The notes under the pieces are model-generated. The model was not told the origin of the DNA. It saw only the letters and a list, made by a program, of their open reading frames with translations, and did not search any database. Of a stretch of DNA of 24,102 nt, positions 13,788 through 21,265 are shown one piece after another. The stretch is from assembly GCA_032229885.1 (NCBI GenBank), contig JAVYAJ010000073.1:1-24102 (forward strand), given 5' to 3'. This DNA is from Anammoximicrobium sp032229885 (GTDB lineage Bacteria; Planctomycetota; Planctomycetia; Pirellulales; Pirellulaceae). Every line of letters starts with the position of its first letter. Within the stretch, counting starts at the first letter, position 1. A program made the translations under genes and the position numbers.

Positions 13788-16021
13788 TGCGGGTTCTGGC
13801 CGGAGTCGCCGTGTTGCTGATCGGCGGAGCGCTGGCGACGGCTGTCGGTCGCCGGGCGCGCCTGGCGAACGCGGTCGGGGCGACGAGCGCGACGGTCGGC
13901 TGTCTCGTGGCTTTGCTGCCGGTGGTCGGCGTTCTGGCGTCGGGCCGGGCCGTGCCCCCGCTGCCGTGGACTTGGAACGTACCGTTCGGAGCGTTCACCA
14001 TCGGGATGGACCCACTGTCCGCCTGGTTTGCCGCGGTCATTCTGGGGTTATCGATCCCGGCGGCGGTTTACGGCGCAGGGTATCTGCCGCACTACGCGGA
14101 TCGCAAGCTGTTGGGGCCGCCCTGGCTACTGTTCAATCTGTTGATCGCGGCCATGGTCCTGGTCGTAACCGCGCACAACGGGCTGCTGTTCCTGATGGCT
14201 TGGGAAGGCATGGCTCTGGCATCCTATTTTTTGGTCACGTTCGAGGACGAGCAGGCCGGGGCGCGCGAAGCCGGTCGGGTTTACCTGATCGCTTCGCACT
14301 GGGGCGTCGCCTGCCTGTTGCTATTCTTTACGTTGCTCGGCGCGCAGACCGGAACGCTCGACTTTCACTCGCCCCGCTCGTCGCCGCCCGTGGCGTCGTC
14401 GGCCCACCCGGCTGGCCCGGCTGGCCCGGCTGGCCCGGCTGGCCCGGCTGGTCTGGCTGGTCTAGCTGGTTCGGCTGATCCGGCGGTCGAGGCGACGCGC
14501 AGCGGCTGGCGGCCGCTGGGTTGGCGTGCGCGGGCAACGGCCGGGGATGCGGGGCCGCGCCGCGCGCTGGGACCGAAACTGACCGGCGCGTTGTTCCTGT
14601 TGGCGCTGGTTGGTTTTGGCGTCAAAGCCGGCCTGATGCCGCTGCACGTCTGGCTGCCCGAGGCGCATCCGGCCGCGCCCAGCCATGTCTCGGCCTTGAT
14701 GTCCGGAGCGATGATCAAGACGGGCCTGTACGGGCTGTTGCGAGCGTGGACGATCCTTGGACCACCGCCGGCTTGGTGGGGTTGGCTGCTGGTGGTGATC
14801 GGCCTGAGTTCCGGCCTGTTGGGCATTTTGTACGCGCTGGCTCAACGGGATCTCAAGCGGCTGTTGGCTTATTCGAGCGTCGAAAATGTGGGGATCATCG
14901 CGCTGGGGCTGGGTATCGGCTTGTTAGGCCTCAGCGCTGGGTCCGCGGCCCTAGCCGTGTTGGGCTTTGCCGGAGCGCTGCTGCACGTGTGGAACCACGC
15001 GGCCTTCAAAAGCCTGCTGTTCCTCGGCGCGGGCGTGATTCTGCAAGCGGCGGGAACCCAGCGGCTGGACGGCTTGGGCGGCCTGCTGAAGCGCATGCCC
15101 GTGGTCGGCGGCGCGTTTCTGCTGGGCGCCGTGGCGATCTGTGGCCTTCCGCCGTTGAACGGGTTCCTCAGCGAGTTCCTGATCTATCTGAGCGCGCTGC
15201 AAGTGTTTCAAGGTTCGTCGCTGTCCCGAACTTCGAGCAGCGTGGTCGCGCTGGCGGCGATGGGTGGTCTGGCCCTGATCGGTGGCCTGACGGCTGCGTG
15301 TTTCAGCAAGGCCGTCGGCATCGTGTTTCTCGGCCAGCCACGAAGCGAGGCGGCCCGGCAGGCTGGCCCGCCGTCCGGTCTGATGACCGCGGCGATGCTG
15401 GCCCTGGCCGGCGGCTGTGTGCTGGCCTCGTTGGCGATCGGGCCGTTGCTGCGCAGGTTGGCGCCCGTGTTGGCGATTGCGACCGGATTGTCGGACGGGG
15501 CGATCGCGGACAGCCTTGGCCCGGCGCGGGCGCCGCTGGCGAGCGTCGTGGGAGTGGGATTTTTTGTCCTGGTGTTGGTCGGGTTGCTCGTCGCGTGGCG
15601 AAGCTGGCTGTTGCGGGGGCGCACCGCGGCGCGCGGCGAGACCTGGGGTTGCGGCTATGCTGCGCCGACGGCCCGCATGCAGTATACGTCGTTCTCGTTT
15701 GCACAACCGTTGACCGACTTCTTTGCCGTGGCGGCTGGGCTGCGACAGAATCTGTCCGAGCCAGTCGGGCTGTTTCCGGATCGGGCCTCGGTGGACACGC
15801 GTCATACGGACGCGCTGCGGCAGGGCCTGTTTGCAAGCTTGTACCGCGGCGCGAGCTGGGGGTTGGCCAGGCTGCACTGGCTGCAGCACGGACGCCTCAA
15901 TCTATACGTCCTCTACGTGGCCGTCACGCTGGTGATTCTGCTGGCCTGGGAGTTTGGACTGAGCGAGTGGCTCGGCGGATGGTGGTCCTGGCTGGCGGCC
16001 AGTCTCGCAGGCGGGTTTTGA
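13784..16021 (+). CDS. hyfB: HyfB-like proton-conducting membrane subunit
   Basis: This large polytopic protein (745 residues) belongs to the NuoL/Mrp-antiporter family found in group-4 hydrogenases and related complexes. It should move protons or sodium across the membrane. Conserved ion-path residues are present: E141 (MAWEGMALASY), K281 (GFGVKAGLMPLHVWLPEAHP), K312 (SGAMIKTGLYG) and K409 (HVWNHAAFKSLLFL). The loop between the TM6 and TM7 regions is lengthened by a collagen-like PAG repeat (209-232) and basic sequence to about 262, not usual for the family. The ATG at 13784 has GGAGG 7 bases upstream and overlaps the EIIA stop; ATG 13787 is an alternative. The C-terminal WGCGYAAPTARMQYTSFSFA segment is typical of HyfB-like proteins. 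The HyfC-like gene begins 15 bp downstream. Confidence 0.9.
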   Translation: MMRVLAGVAVLLIGGALATAVGRRARLANAVGATSATVGCLVALLPVVGVLASGRAVPPLPWTWNVPFGAFTIGMDPLSAWFAAVILGLSIPAAVYGAGYLPHYADRKLLGPPWLLFNLLIAAMVLVVTAHNGLLFLMAWEGMALASYFLVTFEDEQAGAREAGRVYLIASHWGVACLLLFFTLLGAQTGTLDFHSPRSSPPVASSAHPAGPAGPAGPAGPAGLAGLAGSADPAVEATRSGWRPLGWRARATAGDAGPRRALGPKLTGALFLLALVGFGVKAGLMPLHVWLPEAHPAAPSHVSALMSGAMIKTGLYGLLRAWTILGPPPAWWGWLLVVIGLSSGLLGILYALAQRDLKRLLAYSSVENVGIIALGLGIGLLGLSAGSAALAVLGFAGALLHVWNHAAFKSLLFLGAGVILQAAGTQRLDGLGGLLKRMPVVGGAFLLGAVAICGLPPLNGFLSEFLIYLSALQVFQGSSLSRTSSSVVALAAMGGLALIGGLTAACFSKAVGIVFLGQPRSEAARQAGPPSGLMTAAMLALAGGCVLASLAIGPLLRRLAPVLAIATGLSDGAIADSLGPARAPLASVVGVGFFVLVLVGLLVAWRSWLLRGRTAARGETWGCGYAAPTARMQYTSFSFAQPLTDFFAVAAGLRQNLSEPVGLFPDRASVDTRHTDALRQGLFASLYRGASWGLARLHWLQHGRLNLYVLYVAVTLVILLAWEFGLSEWLGGWWSWLAASLAGGF
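14407..14478 (+). repeat. 9-bp minisatellite inside hyfB coding PAG repeats
   Basis: Five perfect CCCGGCTGG units (14407-14451) are followed by three decayed ones (TCTGGCTGG, TCTAGCTGG, TTCGGCTGA). Because the unit is 9 bp the frame stays open, giving PAG repeats, then LAG twice and SAD. Gain or loss of units would alter loop length without a frameshift. Confidence 0.92.
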
Positions 16022-16036
16022 AAGTGAGGTTGGGAC

Positions 16037-16972
16037 GTGCCTGAAGCGAGCGGGCTATTACGCTTTTTCCCCACAGCAGTCGCGCTGCTGCTGGCGCCGT
16101 TGATGTTGGGCGTGATCAACCGCATCAAGGCCATGTTTGCCGGGCGACGCGGGCCGCCGATCTTGCAGCCGTACTGGAACCTGGCAAAATTGCTTGGCAA
16201 GGGCGCCGTGTACAGTCACACCACGTCGTGGGTGTTCCGTGCGGGTCCGATCATCGGTCTGGCCGCGACGGCCGCGGCCGCGCTGCTGATGCCCCTGGGG
16301 CCATGCGATGCGGCATTTCACTTTGCGGGCGACGTGGTATTGTTTGCGTACCTGCTGGGATTGGCTCGGTTTTTTACGGTCGCCGCCGCCCTGGACACCG
16401 GGTCGTCGTTCGAGGGAATGGGCGCCAGCCGCGACGTGTTTTTTTCCGCGCTGGCCGAACCTTCGTTGCTGCTGGGGCTGCTGGCTGCGGCGAAAGCGGC
16501 GGTCAGCAGTTCCACGTGGTTCGAGTTGACCGGGCTGCACCAGCAGATCACCGTCGAGGTCTGGCTGAACGCAGGCATGGTCCTGCTGTTTGTCGTCGTG
16601 GCGTTGTTCCTGGTGTTGCTGGCCGAATGCTCGCGAATTCCGGTGGACGACCCCACGACGCACCTCGAACTGACCATGATCCACGAGGTTCTGGTCTTGG
16701 ATCACGGGGGCCCCGACCTGGCGTATATCCTGTATGGGGCGGCGTTGAAGCTGTGGTTGCTGGCCGTGCTGATCGTCAGCGTCGCGTTGCCTCGAACGGC
16801 ATACCCTTGGCTGGACATGATCCTCGCGGTGGGCGGCGCGTTCGGCGTGGCTGTCGTGATCGGGGTGGTTGAATCGAGCATGGCCCGGCTACGGCTGCTG
16901 CGAGTTCCCCAGTTGCTCGTCGGCGCCGCGGTCTTGACCGTGTTGGCGCTGATGCTCGAATTCCAAACCTGA
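16037..16972 (+). CDS. hyfC: HyfC/NuoH-like membrane subunit
   Basis: This 311-residue membrane protein of the NuoH (complex I subunit 1) family couples the peripheral redox arm to the membrane arm in complex I and group-4 hydrogenases. Family marks are RRGPPILQPYWNLAKLLGKG (37-56), FEGMGASRDVFFSALAEP (125-142) and the cytoplasmic loop AECSRIPVDDPTTHLELTMIHE (196-217), rich in conserved acidic residues. Several hydrophobic helices separate them. The GTG start at 16037 has GAGG about 8 bases upstream and lies 15 bp from the hyfB stop. The residues expected to face the quinone or redox-arm interface are kept, so this subunit does not look decayed even though no redox subunit is encoded in the window. 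Confidence 0.9.
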   Translation: MPEASGLLRFFPTAVALLLAPLMLGVINRIKAMFAGRRGPPILQPYWNLAKLLGKGAVYSHTTSWVFRAGPIIGLAATAAAALLMPLGPCDAAFHFAGDVVLFAYLLGLARFFTVAAALDTGSSFEGMGASRDVFFSALAEPSLLLGLLAAAKAAVSSSTWFELTGLHQQITVEVWLNAGMVLLFVVVALFLVLLAECSRIPVDDPTTHLELTMIHEVLVLDHGGPDLAYILYGAALKLWLLAVLIVSVALPRTAYPWLDMILAVGGAFGVAVVIGVVESSMARLRLLRVPQLLVGAAVLTVLALMLEFQT

Positions 16973-16990
16973 CCAGATCGGCGGACGTGG

Positions 16991-17009
16991 ACGCGGCTTC
17001 CAGCCGCGT
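16991..17009. repeat. REP-like perfect hairpin after hyfC
   Basis: ACGCGGCT and AGCCGCGT pair perfectly across a TCC loop, 18 bp past the hyfC stop. A 17/19 match is at 11254-11272 in another intergenic region, so it is a dispersed element rather than a dedicated terminator; no U-tract follows. Confidence 0.7.
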
Positions 17010-17167
17010 GCCGGCTCCTGACGCCCGCCGCGAGCGGATCGACGAGCCGGCCCGCGACCAAATGGACGATCCAGGCGACGAGATCTGCCCGGCAAAGACG
17101 CGTAGTCCTGCTTGAGCGTTCCCGGCCGCGAGCCGAAAACATCATCACTGCGATAAGAAACGACGTT

Positions 17168-17821
17168 ATGCCATCATCGATCAGCGAGTTCCTCCTGGTG
17201 GTCGTGATGCTCACGAACGTGGCTCTGTTGGGGATGAGCCGGATTCGGACCAGCATCCGGACCGTGGCGATCCAGGGCATGATGTTGGGATTGCTGCCGT
17301 TGTACATCAGCGCCTATCGGTTGACCGGGTCGCTGCTGTTGATCGGGATCACCAGTTTCACCTTGAAGGGCATCGTGTTTCCGTGGTGGTTGATGCGGAC
17401 GTTGCGCGCCGCCAACGCGCAGCGCGAGATCTCGCCGATCATCGGGCCGTCGGCCTCGACTGCCCTGGGCGCGGCCCTGGTGGCGTTTTCGTTCTGGATC
17501 GGCTCGCAGTTTCACCTGCCGGCCGCGATCCCCGCCCTGTCTCGGCTGACGGTCCCCGTGGCGGTGGCTTCGCTGTTGAGCGGGATGTTCCTGATCGTTA
17601 CACGGCGACAAGCCTTGATGCAGGTGCTGGGCTATCTGGTTCTGGAAAACGGCGTCTTCGTGTTTGGTTTGGCGTTGGCTCACGACGAGCCGTTGTTGGT
17701 CGACATGGGGATCTTGCTGGACGTGTTCATCGCCGTGTTCGTGATGGGGATCGCCGTGTTCCACATTGCCCGCGAGTTCGATCACATCGATGTCGAGCGG
17801 CTGTCGGAGCTGCGCGATTGA
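17168..17821 (+). CDS. hyfE: HyfE-like membrane subunit
   Basis: This 217-residue hydrophobic protein has about six to seven membrane segments. Its length, its position between HyfC- and HyfF-like genes and the segment GYLVLENGVFVFGLALAHDEPLLVDMGILLDVFIAVFVMGI (about 158-200) mark it as HyfE. The C-terminal half corresponds to NuoK in complex I and keeps acidic residues within helices (E165, D177, D184). The ATG at 17168 lacks a strong ribosome binding site (only AAGAAA upstream). It follows hyfC after 195 bp that hold the REP-like hairpin, an unusually wide gap for such an operon. A small GGCCGC/GCGGCC hairpin at 17844-17858 follows the stop, and the next subunit gene is 565 bp away beyond a dispersed repeat. 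Confidence 0.85.
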   Translation: MPSSISEFLLVVVMLTNVALLGMSRIRTSIRTVAIQGMMLGLLPLYISAYRLTGSLLLIGITSFTLKGIVFPWWLMRTLRAANAQREISPIIGPSASTALGAALVAFSFWIGSQFHLPAAIPALSRLTVPVAVASLLSGMFLIVTRRQALMQVLGYLVLENGVFVFGLALAHDEPLLVDMGILLDVFIAVFVMGIAVFHIAREFDHIDVERLSELRD

Positions 17822-17953
17822 TCCGGACGGCGCGATCGATCGGGGCCGCGCTGCGGCCGTGCGAGCCTATTGTTCGACGCCGGCGGTCTAGTGCGACGAG
17901 AGGGCCAAATGGTAGGGAAGCCGCGATTGTCCGGCCGCGAAAAACTCTGTGCC

Positions 17954-18231
17954 ACTAACCTCAAACATCGTGAACTTTTTGACAATGCTTTCAGGCAGCG
18001 ACAGCGTCGAGTTGTTGAGGGGTTACATGTTGTGATTACAGCAGCTCTGGGAACCACAGATGAGCACGGATTCATACGACGCGCGCGGTGCGCGCATACA
18101 GGAACCACACAACTGACAACTGACAACTGACAACTGACAACTGCCGTTAGCCGCGATGTCTTGATTCGTGTGATTCATAGTCCTCTCCAATATTTGTTGG
18201 CGGTTGTCTGGTTGCGGCTGCTGGCCGCGCT
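17954..18231 (+). repeat. Composite dispersed repeat, copy 2
   Basis: This 278-bp block matches 979-1325 in order and orientation but lacks the 80-bp CGGTTTT segment. It includes the NTDGH-like module, the GCGCGC...GCGCGC near-palindrome, the AACTGAC array and the closing ggttgcggctgctggccgcgct. It lies between hyfE and hyfF, suggesting insertion or recombination there. Confidence 0.85.
18111..18145 (+). repeat. AACTGAC heptamer array, 4 full units
   Basis: Four perfect AACTGAC units (18111-18138) are followed by AACTGCC. The matching array in copy 1 has two perfect units. Confidence 0.9.
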
Positions 18232-18386
18232 AGGTCGTTAAGACGAGACAGTGAGATCGCAGACCGGGGGAATCCAACACAGTGGCGAGCGCCGAAACCC
18301 AAAGCTTATGATTGGACAACACAACGGGCGTCCACGCCGTAAAGCGAGCTGCCGAGCCGCGCAGACGGCAGAAAGAGAACGTGTTC

Positions 18387-19934
18387 ATGGTTGAACTGTG
18401 GTCCTTGATCCTGACGCCGGCCGTAGCCGGATGCGTCGCGTTCGCGTCGCGATCGCGCGTCGTGCGCCGCGCGATCCTGTTGCTCGCGTCGGCGGCGCAT
18501 CTGGCGTTGAGCGTCGATTTGTGGCGCGACCGTCCGCCCATCGCGGCGCACGCATGGCTGGGCGTGGACGCGATCGGGTTGCTGTTCCTGACGATCGTCA
18601 GCGTGTTGTTCTCGGCAGTCGCGGTTTACGTCTGCGGCTATCTGCAGGACGAACGTCAATCGACGCACGTGGCGGATGGCGACGGATTCTTGTTCGTAAA
18701 CGAGCCCGAGGCCGTCTTCGTCGGCTGTCTGCTGATGTTCCTGGCGGCGATGAGCCTGGTGACGCTCAGTCAGCACTTCGGCCTGTTGTGGGTCGGCGTC
18801 GAGGCGACAACATTGGCCACGGCGCCGCTGATCTACTATCACCGCCAGCCCAGGTCGCTCGAAGCGACCTGGAAATACCTGCTGATCTGTTCCGTCGGAA
18901 TCGCCTTGGCGCTGCTGGGCAATTTCCTGTTGGCCGGGTCGGCCGCCGCGGTCCAGACCGAGCATTCGGTGTTGACCGTACACTATCTGCACGAGCACGC
19001 AGCGCGGTTGGACGGCCCCTGGCTTCGGGCGGCTTTTCTGTTCTTCCTGGTCGGGTACGGAACCAAGATGGGTTTGGCGCCGCTGCACACCTGGCTGCCG
19101 GACGCGCACAGCGAATCGCCTTCGCCGGTATCCGCGCTGCTGTCCGGGGCCGTGTTGAATTGCGCGTTTCTCGGGATTGTGCGCGTGCATCAAGTGTGCG
19201 TCGCGGGAGGACAAGCCGATTTTAGCCGGCCGTTGCTGCTGCTGTTCGGCTTGATGTCGCTGCTGGTGGCCGCGGCGTTCCTGCTGCGGCAGCGGGATTT
19301 CAAACGTCTGCTCGCCTATTCCAGCGTCGAGCACGTCGGGATTCTTGCCGTGGGCCTCGGTCTGGGCGGCGCGGGCGCGTTCGGGTCGCTGTTGCACGCG
19401 GTCAATCATTCCTTGACCAAAGCGGCTCTGTTTTTGTTGGCCGGGAATATCTTGGCGGTTTACGCCACCAAATCCGCGAGCGCCGTGCGCGGCGTGCGGC
19501 GGGTCCTGCCGGCGACGGGCGTTCTGTGGATCGCCGGAGTCCTGGCGATCAGCGGTTCGCCGCCCTTCGGGACGTTCCTCAGCGAGTTCACGATCCTCGC
19601 CGCGGCCGTGGATCAGCGGCATTACTCGCTGGCCGTCACCTATCTGCTGCTGCTGGGGCTGGTCTTCATCGGCTTGGTCAACACGGCGCTGCCGATGAGC
19701 CAAGGAACGCCGCTGGACGAGGCCCAGCCGGTCGCACGCCGACGCCGCGAGCCGCTCTGGTCGGTGGCCCCGGCCGCCGTGTTGCTCGCGCTGACGCTGG
19801 GGCTGGGCGTATGGATTCCGACCGAGCTGCGGCGCACGCTGGACGAGGCGTCCGTCGGCTTCGTCGCGGCCTCGACGGCGCCGTCCGCCGCGGCCTCGAC
19901 GGTCGTATCCGTGGCGGAAGGGGAGGGTCCATGA
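18387..19934 (+). CDS. hyfF: HyfF-like proton-conducting membrane subunit
   Basis: This second antiporter-like subunit has 515 residues and belongs to the NuoN/NuoL/HyfF family. Ion-path residues are E139 (LLWVGVEATTLATAPLIYYHR), K227 (GYGTKMGLAPLHTWLPDAHSE) and K345 (HAVNHSLTKAALFLLAG). At the TM8 position where HyfB has K312, this protein has N258 (GAVLNCAFLG). The GVEATTLATAPLIYYH stretch is characteristic of HyfF in the six-gene hyf-like clusters. I start at ATG 18387, with AGAG 9 bases upstream; GTG 18381 is an alternative. The last ~30 residues are Ala/Ser/Thr-rich. The stop overlaps a following ATG as ATGA, the usual coupling to a HyfG-like gene. The frame is intact, so the subunit may still be made despite the repeat upstream and the lost gene downstream. 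Confidence 0.88.
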   Translation: MVELWSLILTPAVAGCVAFASRSRVVRRAILLLASAAHLALSVDLWRDRPPIAAHAWLGVDAIGLLFLTIVSVLFSAVAVYVCGYLQDERQSTHVADGDGFLFVNEPEAVFVGCLLMFLAAMSLVTLSQHFGLLWVGVEATTLATAPLIYYHRQPRSLEATWKYLLICSVGIALALLGNFLLAGSAAAVQTEHSVLTVHYLHEHAARLDGPWLRAAFLFFLVGYGTKMGLAPLHTWLPDAHSESPSPVSALLSGAVLNCAFLGIVRVHQVCVAGGQADFSRPLLLLFGLMSLLVAAAFLLRQRDFKRLLAYSSVEHVGILAVGLGLGGAGAFGSLLHAVNHSLTKAALFLLAGNILAVYATKSASAVRGVRRVLPATGVLWIAGVLAISGSPPFGTFLSEFTILAAAVDQRHYSLAVTYLLLLGLVFIGLVNTALPMSQGTPLDEAQPVARRRREPLWSVAPAAVLLALTLGLGVWIPTELRRTLDEASVGFVAASTAPSAAASTVVSVAEGEGP

Positions 19935-20025
19935 ATGCACGACACGCCTGCGCGTCCAACGGCCATGCGACGCCGCCGGCCGAAGTCCCCGTGTTGTCGA
20001 GCGACGCGTTTCGCGACGAGTTGAT
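19931..20025 (+). pseudogene. Probable remnant start of HyfG-like hydrogenase large subunit gene
   Basis: An ATG overlapping the hyfF stop opens a frame reading MNARHACASN, then EVPVLSSDAFRDELM. This resembles the start of HyfG-like large subunits, which as I recall begin with a 'VPVL...FR..L' strand-helix before the NuoC-like domain. After residue 31 the similarity stops at a 13-bp tandem duplication, and no NuoC- or NuoD-like sequence follows. The frame runs on only antisense to the HAD gene. I read it as a gene truncated by deletion or insertion; a short chance frame cannot be excluded. Confidence 0.45.
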
Positions 20026-20051
20026 GGGGGACGAAAAGGGGGGACGAAAAG
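20026..20051 (+). repeat. Exact 13-bp tandem duplication
   Basis: GGGGGACGAAAAG occurs twice without a gap (20026-20038 and 20039-20051), exactly where similarity to the large-subunit start ends. It may mark the junction of a rearrangement. Confidence 0.85.
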
Positions 20052-20293
20052 ACCACCATGCGGGAATTGGAGTTTCGAGAAATGGACGTAATATCTCCGG
20101 GCCCGCTGATGACGGGTTCAAAAAAGCAGGAGGTTCAGGATGCCGAGCGGCCGGGGGATCGGCGTCCATGGACGTTGCACTAGCGCGGGTCCGTGTCTGG
20201 GTGAAATCGCCACGCGGCGGGGACGCCGCGTCTACGTGGGGGGCGAACGTGTGGTTGGCGGTCAGGTCGCAGTCGCCGGCTTCGAGCGGTGGT
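20052..20293. other. Unassigned sequence after truncated large-subunit gene
   Basis: No frame here resembles a NuoB/HyfI or NuoD/HyfG protein. An ATG at 20140 has a good GGAGG 6 bases upstream, but the frame it opens runs antisense through the HAD gene and has no recognisable domain. It is perhaps a relic ribosome binding site of a lost gene. Confidence 0.4.
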
Positions 20294-20971
20294 TCAGGCA
20301 GCGGCGAATATCGTCGCGATCCGGTCGAGGTCGAGCTCGCGCAGGCTGTCGATCACCAGTTCGGCGGCGATCAGCGACGCGCGCACACGGCCCGTGCTGG
20401 CAATCGCGATGCACTTCATGCCCGCCGTATGGGCCGCCGCCACCCCGACGGGCGCATCTTCGATGACGATACACCGTGCGGGTGGCACGCCGGCGCGCTT
20501 GGCGGCCAGCAAAAAGACTTGCGGATCCGGTTTCCCGCGTTGCACGTCGCGACCGGTAACGACGCCGTGAAAGGCCGACCGTCGGCCCAGTTGCGACAGG
20601 ACGAGCTGCACATTTTCGGGCGGGCCGGACGAGCCGACTGCTAGTCGATAGCCGGCCGCGGTCAGGGCGTCGATCAGTTCTACAGCGCCGTCCATGCCTG
20701 GAAATCGCGCATCCAGCAACCCTCGGAACAAAGACTCTTTGCGTTCGTCCAGTTCGGTGACCGACGCGGGCGTGCGAAACTGATCGCCCCAGAATTCGCC
20801 GATGATCTCGCGGCTGGTGCGGCCGAACGTGGCGACGAATTGGTCGAGCGTCATTTCCAGACCGCGCTCGCGACACGCCAACTGCCAGCTTTCATAGTGG
20901 GCTTGATAAGAATCCACGAGGACTCCATCGACATCGAATATCACTGCTCGATCCGTCATCATCTCGGCCAT
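20294..20971 (-). CDS. HAD superfamily hydrolase, beta-phosphoglucomutase-like
   Basis: This 225-residue subfamily IA HAD protein keeps all four motifs: DVDGVLVDS with nucleophile D13 and acid/base D15, GSSG with S114, GKPDP with K147, and IEDAPVG with E171/D172. The cap is helical (about 22-90), including FGRTSREII, which suggests beta-phosphoglucomutase or a sugar-phosphate phosphatase. The ATG at 20971 has AAAGG close upstream; MTDRAV from residue 5 is an alternative start. It is transcribed toward the Hyf cluster and divergently from the second HAD gene, with 294 bp between them. That gap has a 10-bp palindrome AGTATATACT (21099-21108) but no convincing promoter pair. The natural substrate cannot be read. 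Confidence 0.85.
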   Translation of the reverse strand: MAEMMTDRAVIFDVDGVLVDSYQAHYESWQLACRERGLEMTLDQFVATFGRTSREIIGEFWGDQFRTPASVTELDERKESLFRGLLDARFPGMDGAVELIDALTAAGYRLAVGSSGPPENVQLVLSQLGRRSAFHGVVTGRDVQRGKPDPQVFLLAAKRAGVPPARCIVIEDAPVGVAAAHTAGMKCIAIASTGRVRASLIAAELVIDSLRELDLDRIATIFAAA

Positions 20972-21265
20972 GACCTTTCTCTATTTTAACGTACCCATTC
21001 CTTGTCCCCAAAACATCTTGTTTCGGGTCGGGGCTGGAACGCGTTGGGCAAGCCGCTCGAAAGTTCCGGGCAGCGGAGCGACACACCCGGACGCGTAGAG
21101 TATATACTGTGCGCGGGTCAGAGCGAGCGGATGAACGTCTCGTGCGATGTTTGCCAAGACGAATCGCGGTTTGCCCTGCGAGATGCCATTCCGAGCCGCG
21201 TGGCGTATAGGCGCATAATTGCGGGATATGGTCGAAAAACGTGCCCTAGGGACAGAGACACGAGT

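Larger units (their letters stand above)
17822..18386. other. Long gap between hyfE and hyfF, mostly repeat DNA
   Basis: This gap splits what is normally a tight cluster. It holds a short hairpin (17844-17858), copy 2 of the dispersed repeat (17954-18231) and about 150 bp of unassigned sequence. A TATGAT at 18307-18312 could be part of a new promoter for hyfF, but no good -35 box is at the proper distance. Confidence 0.6.

Noticed and set aside
18111..18145. CRISPR-like array
   Set aside because: The units are contiguous 7-bp tandem repeats with no spacers.
20052..20644. Continuation of the HyfG-like start to a 237-residue protein
   Set aside because: Beyond the 13-bp duplication the frame has no hydrogenase-like sequence and overlaps the HAD gene antisense.
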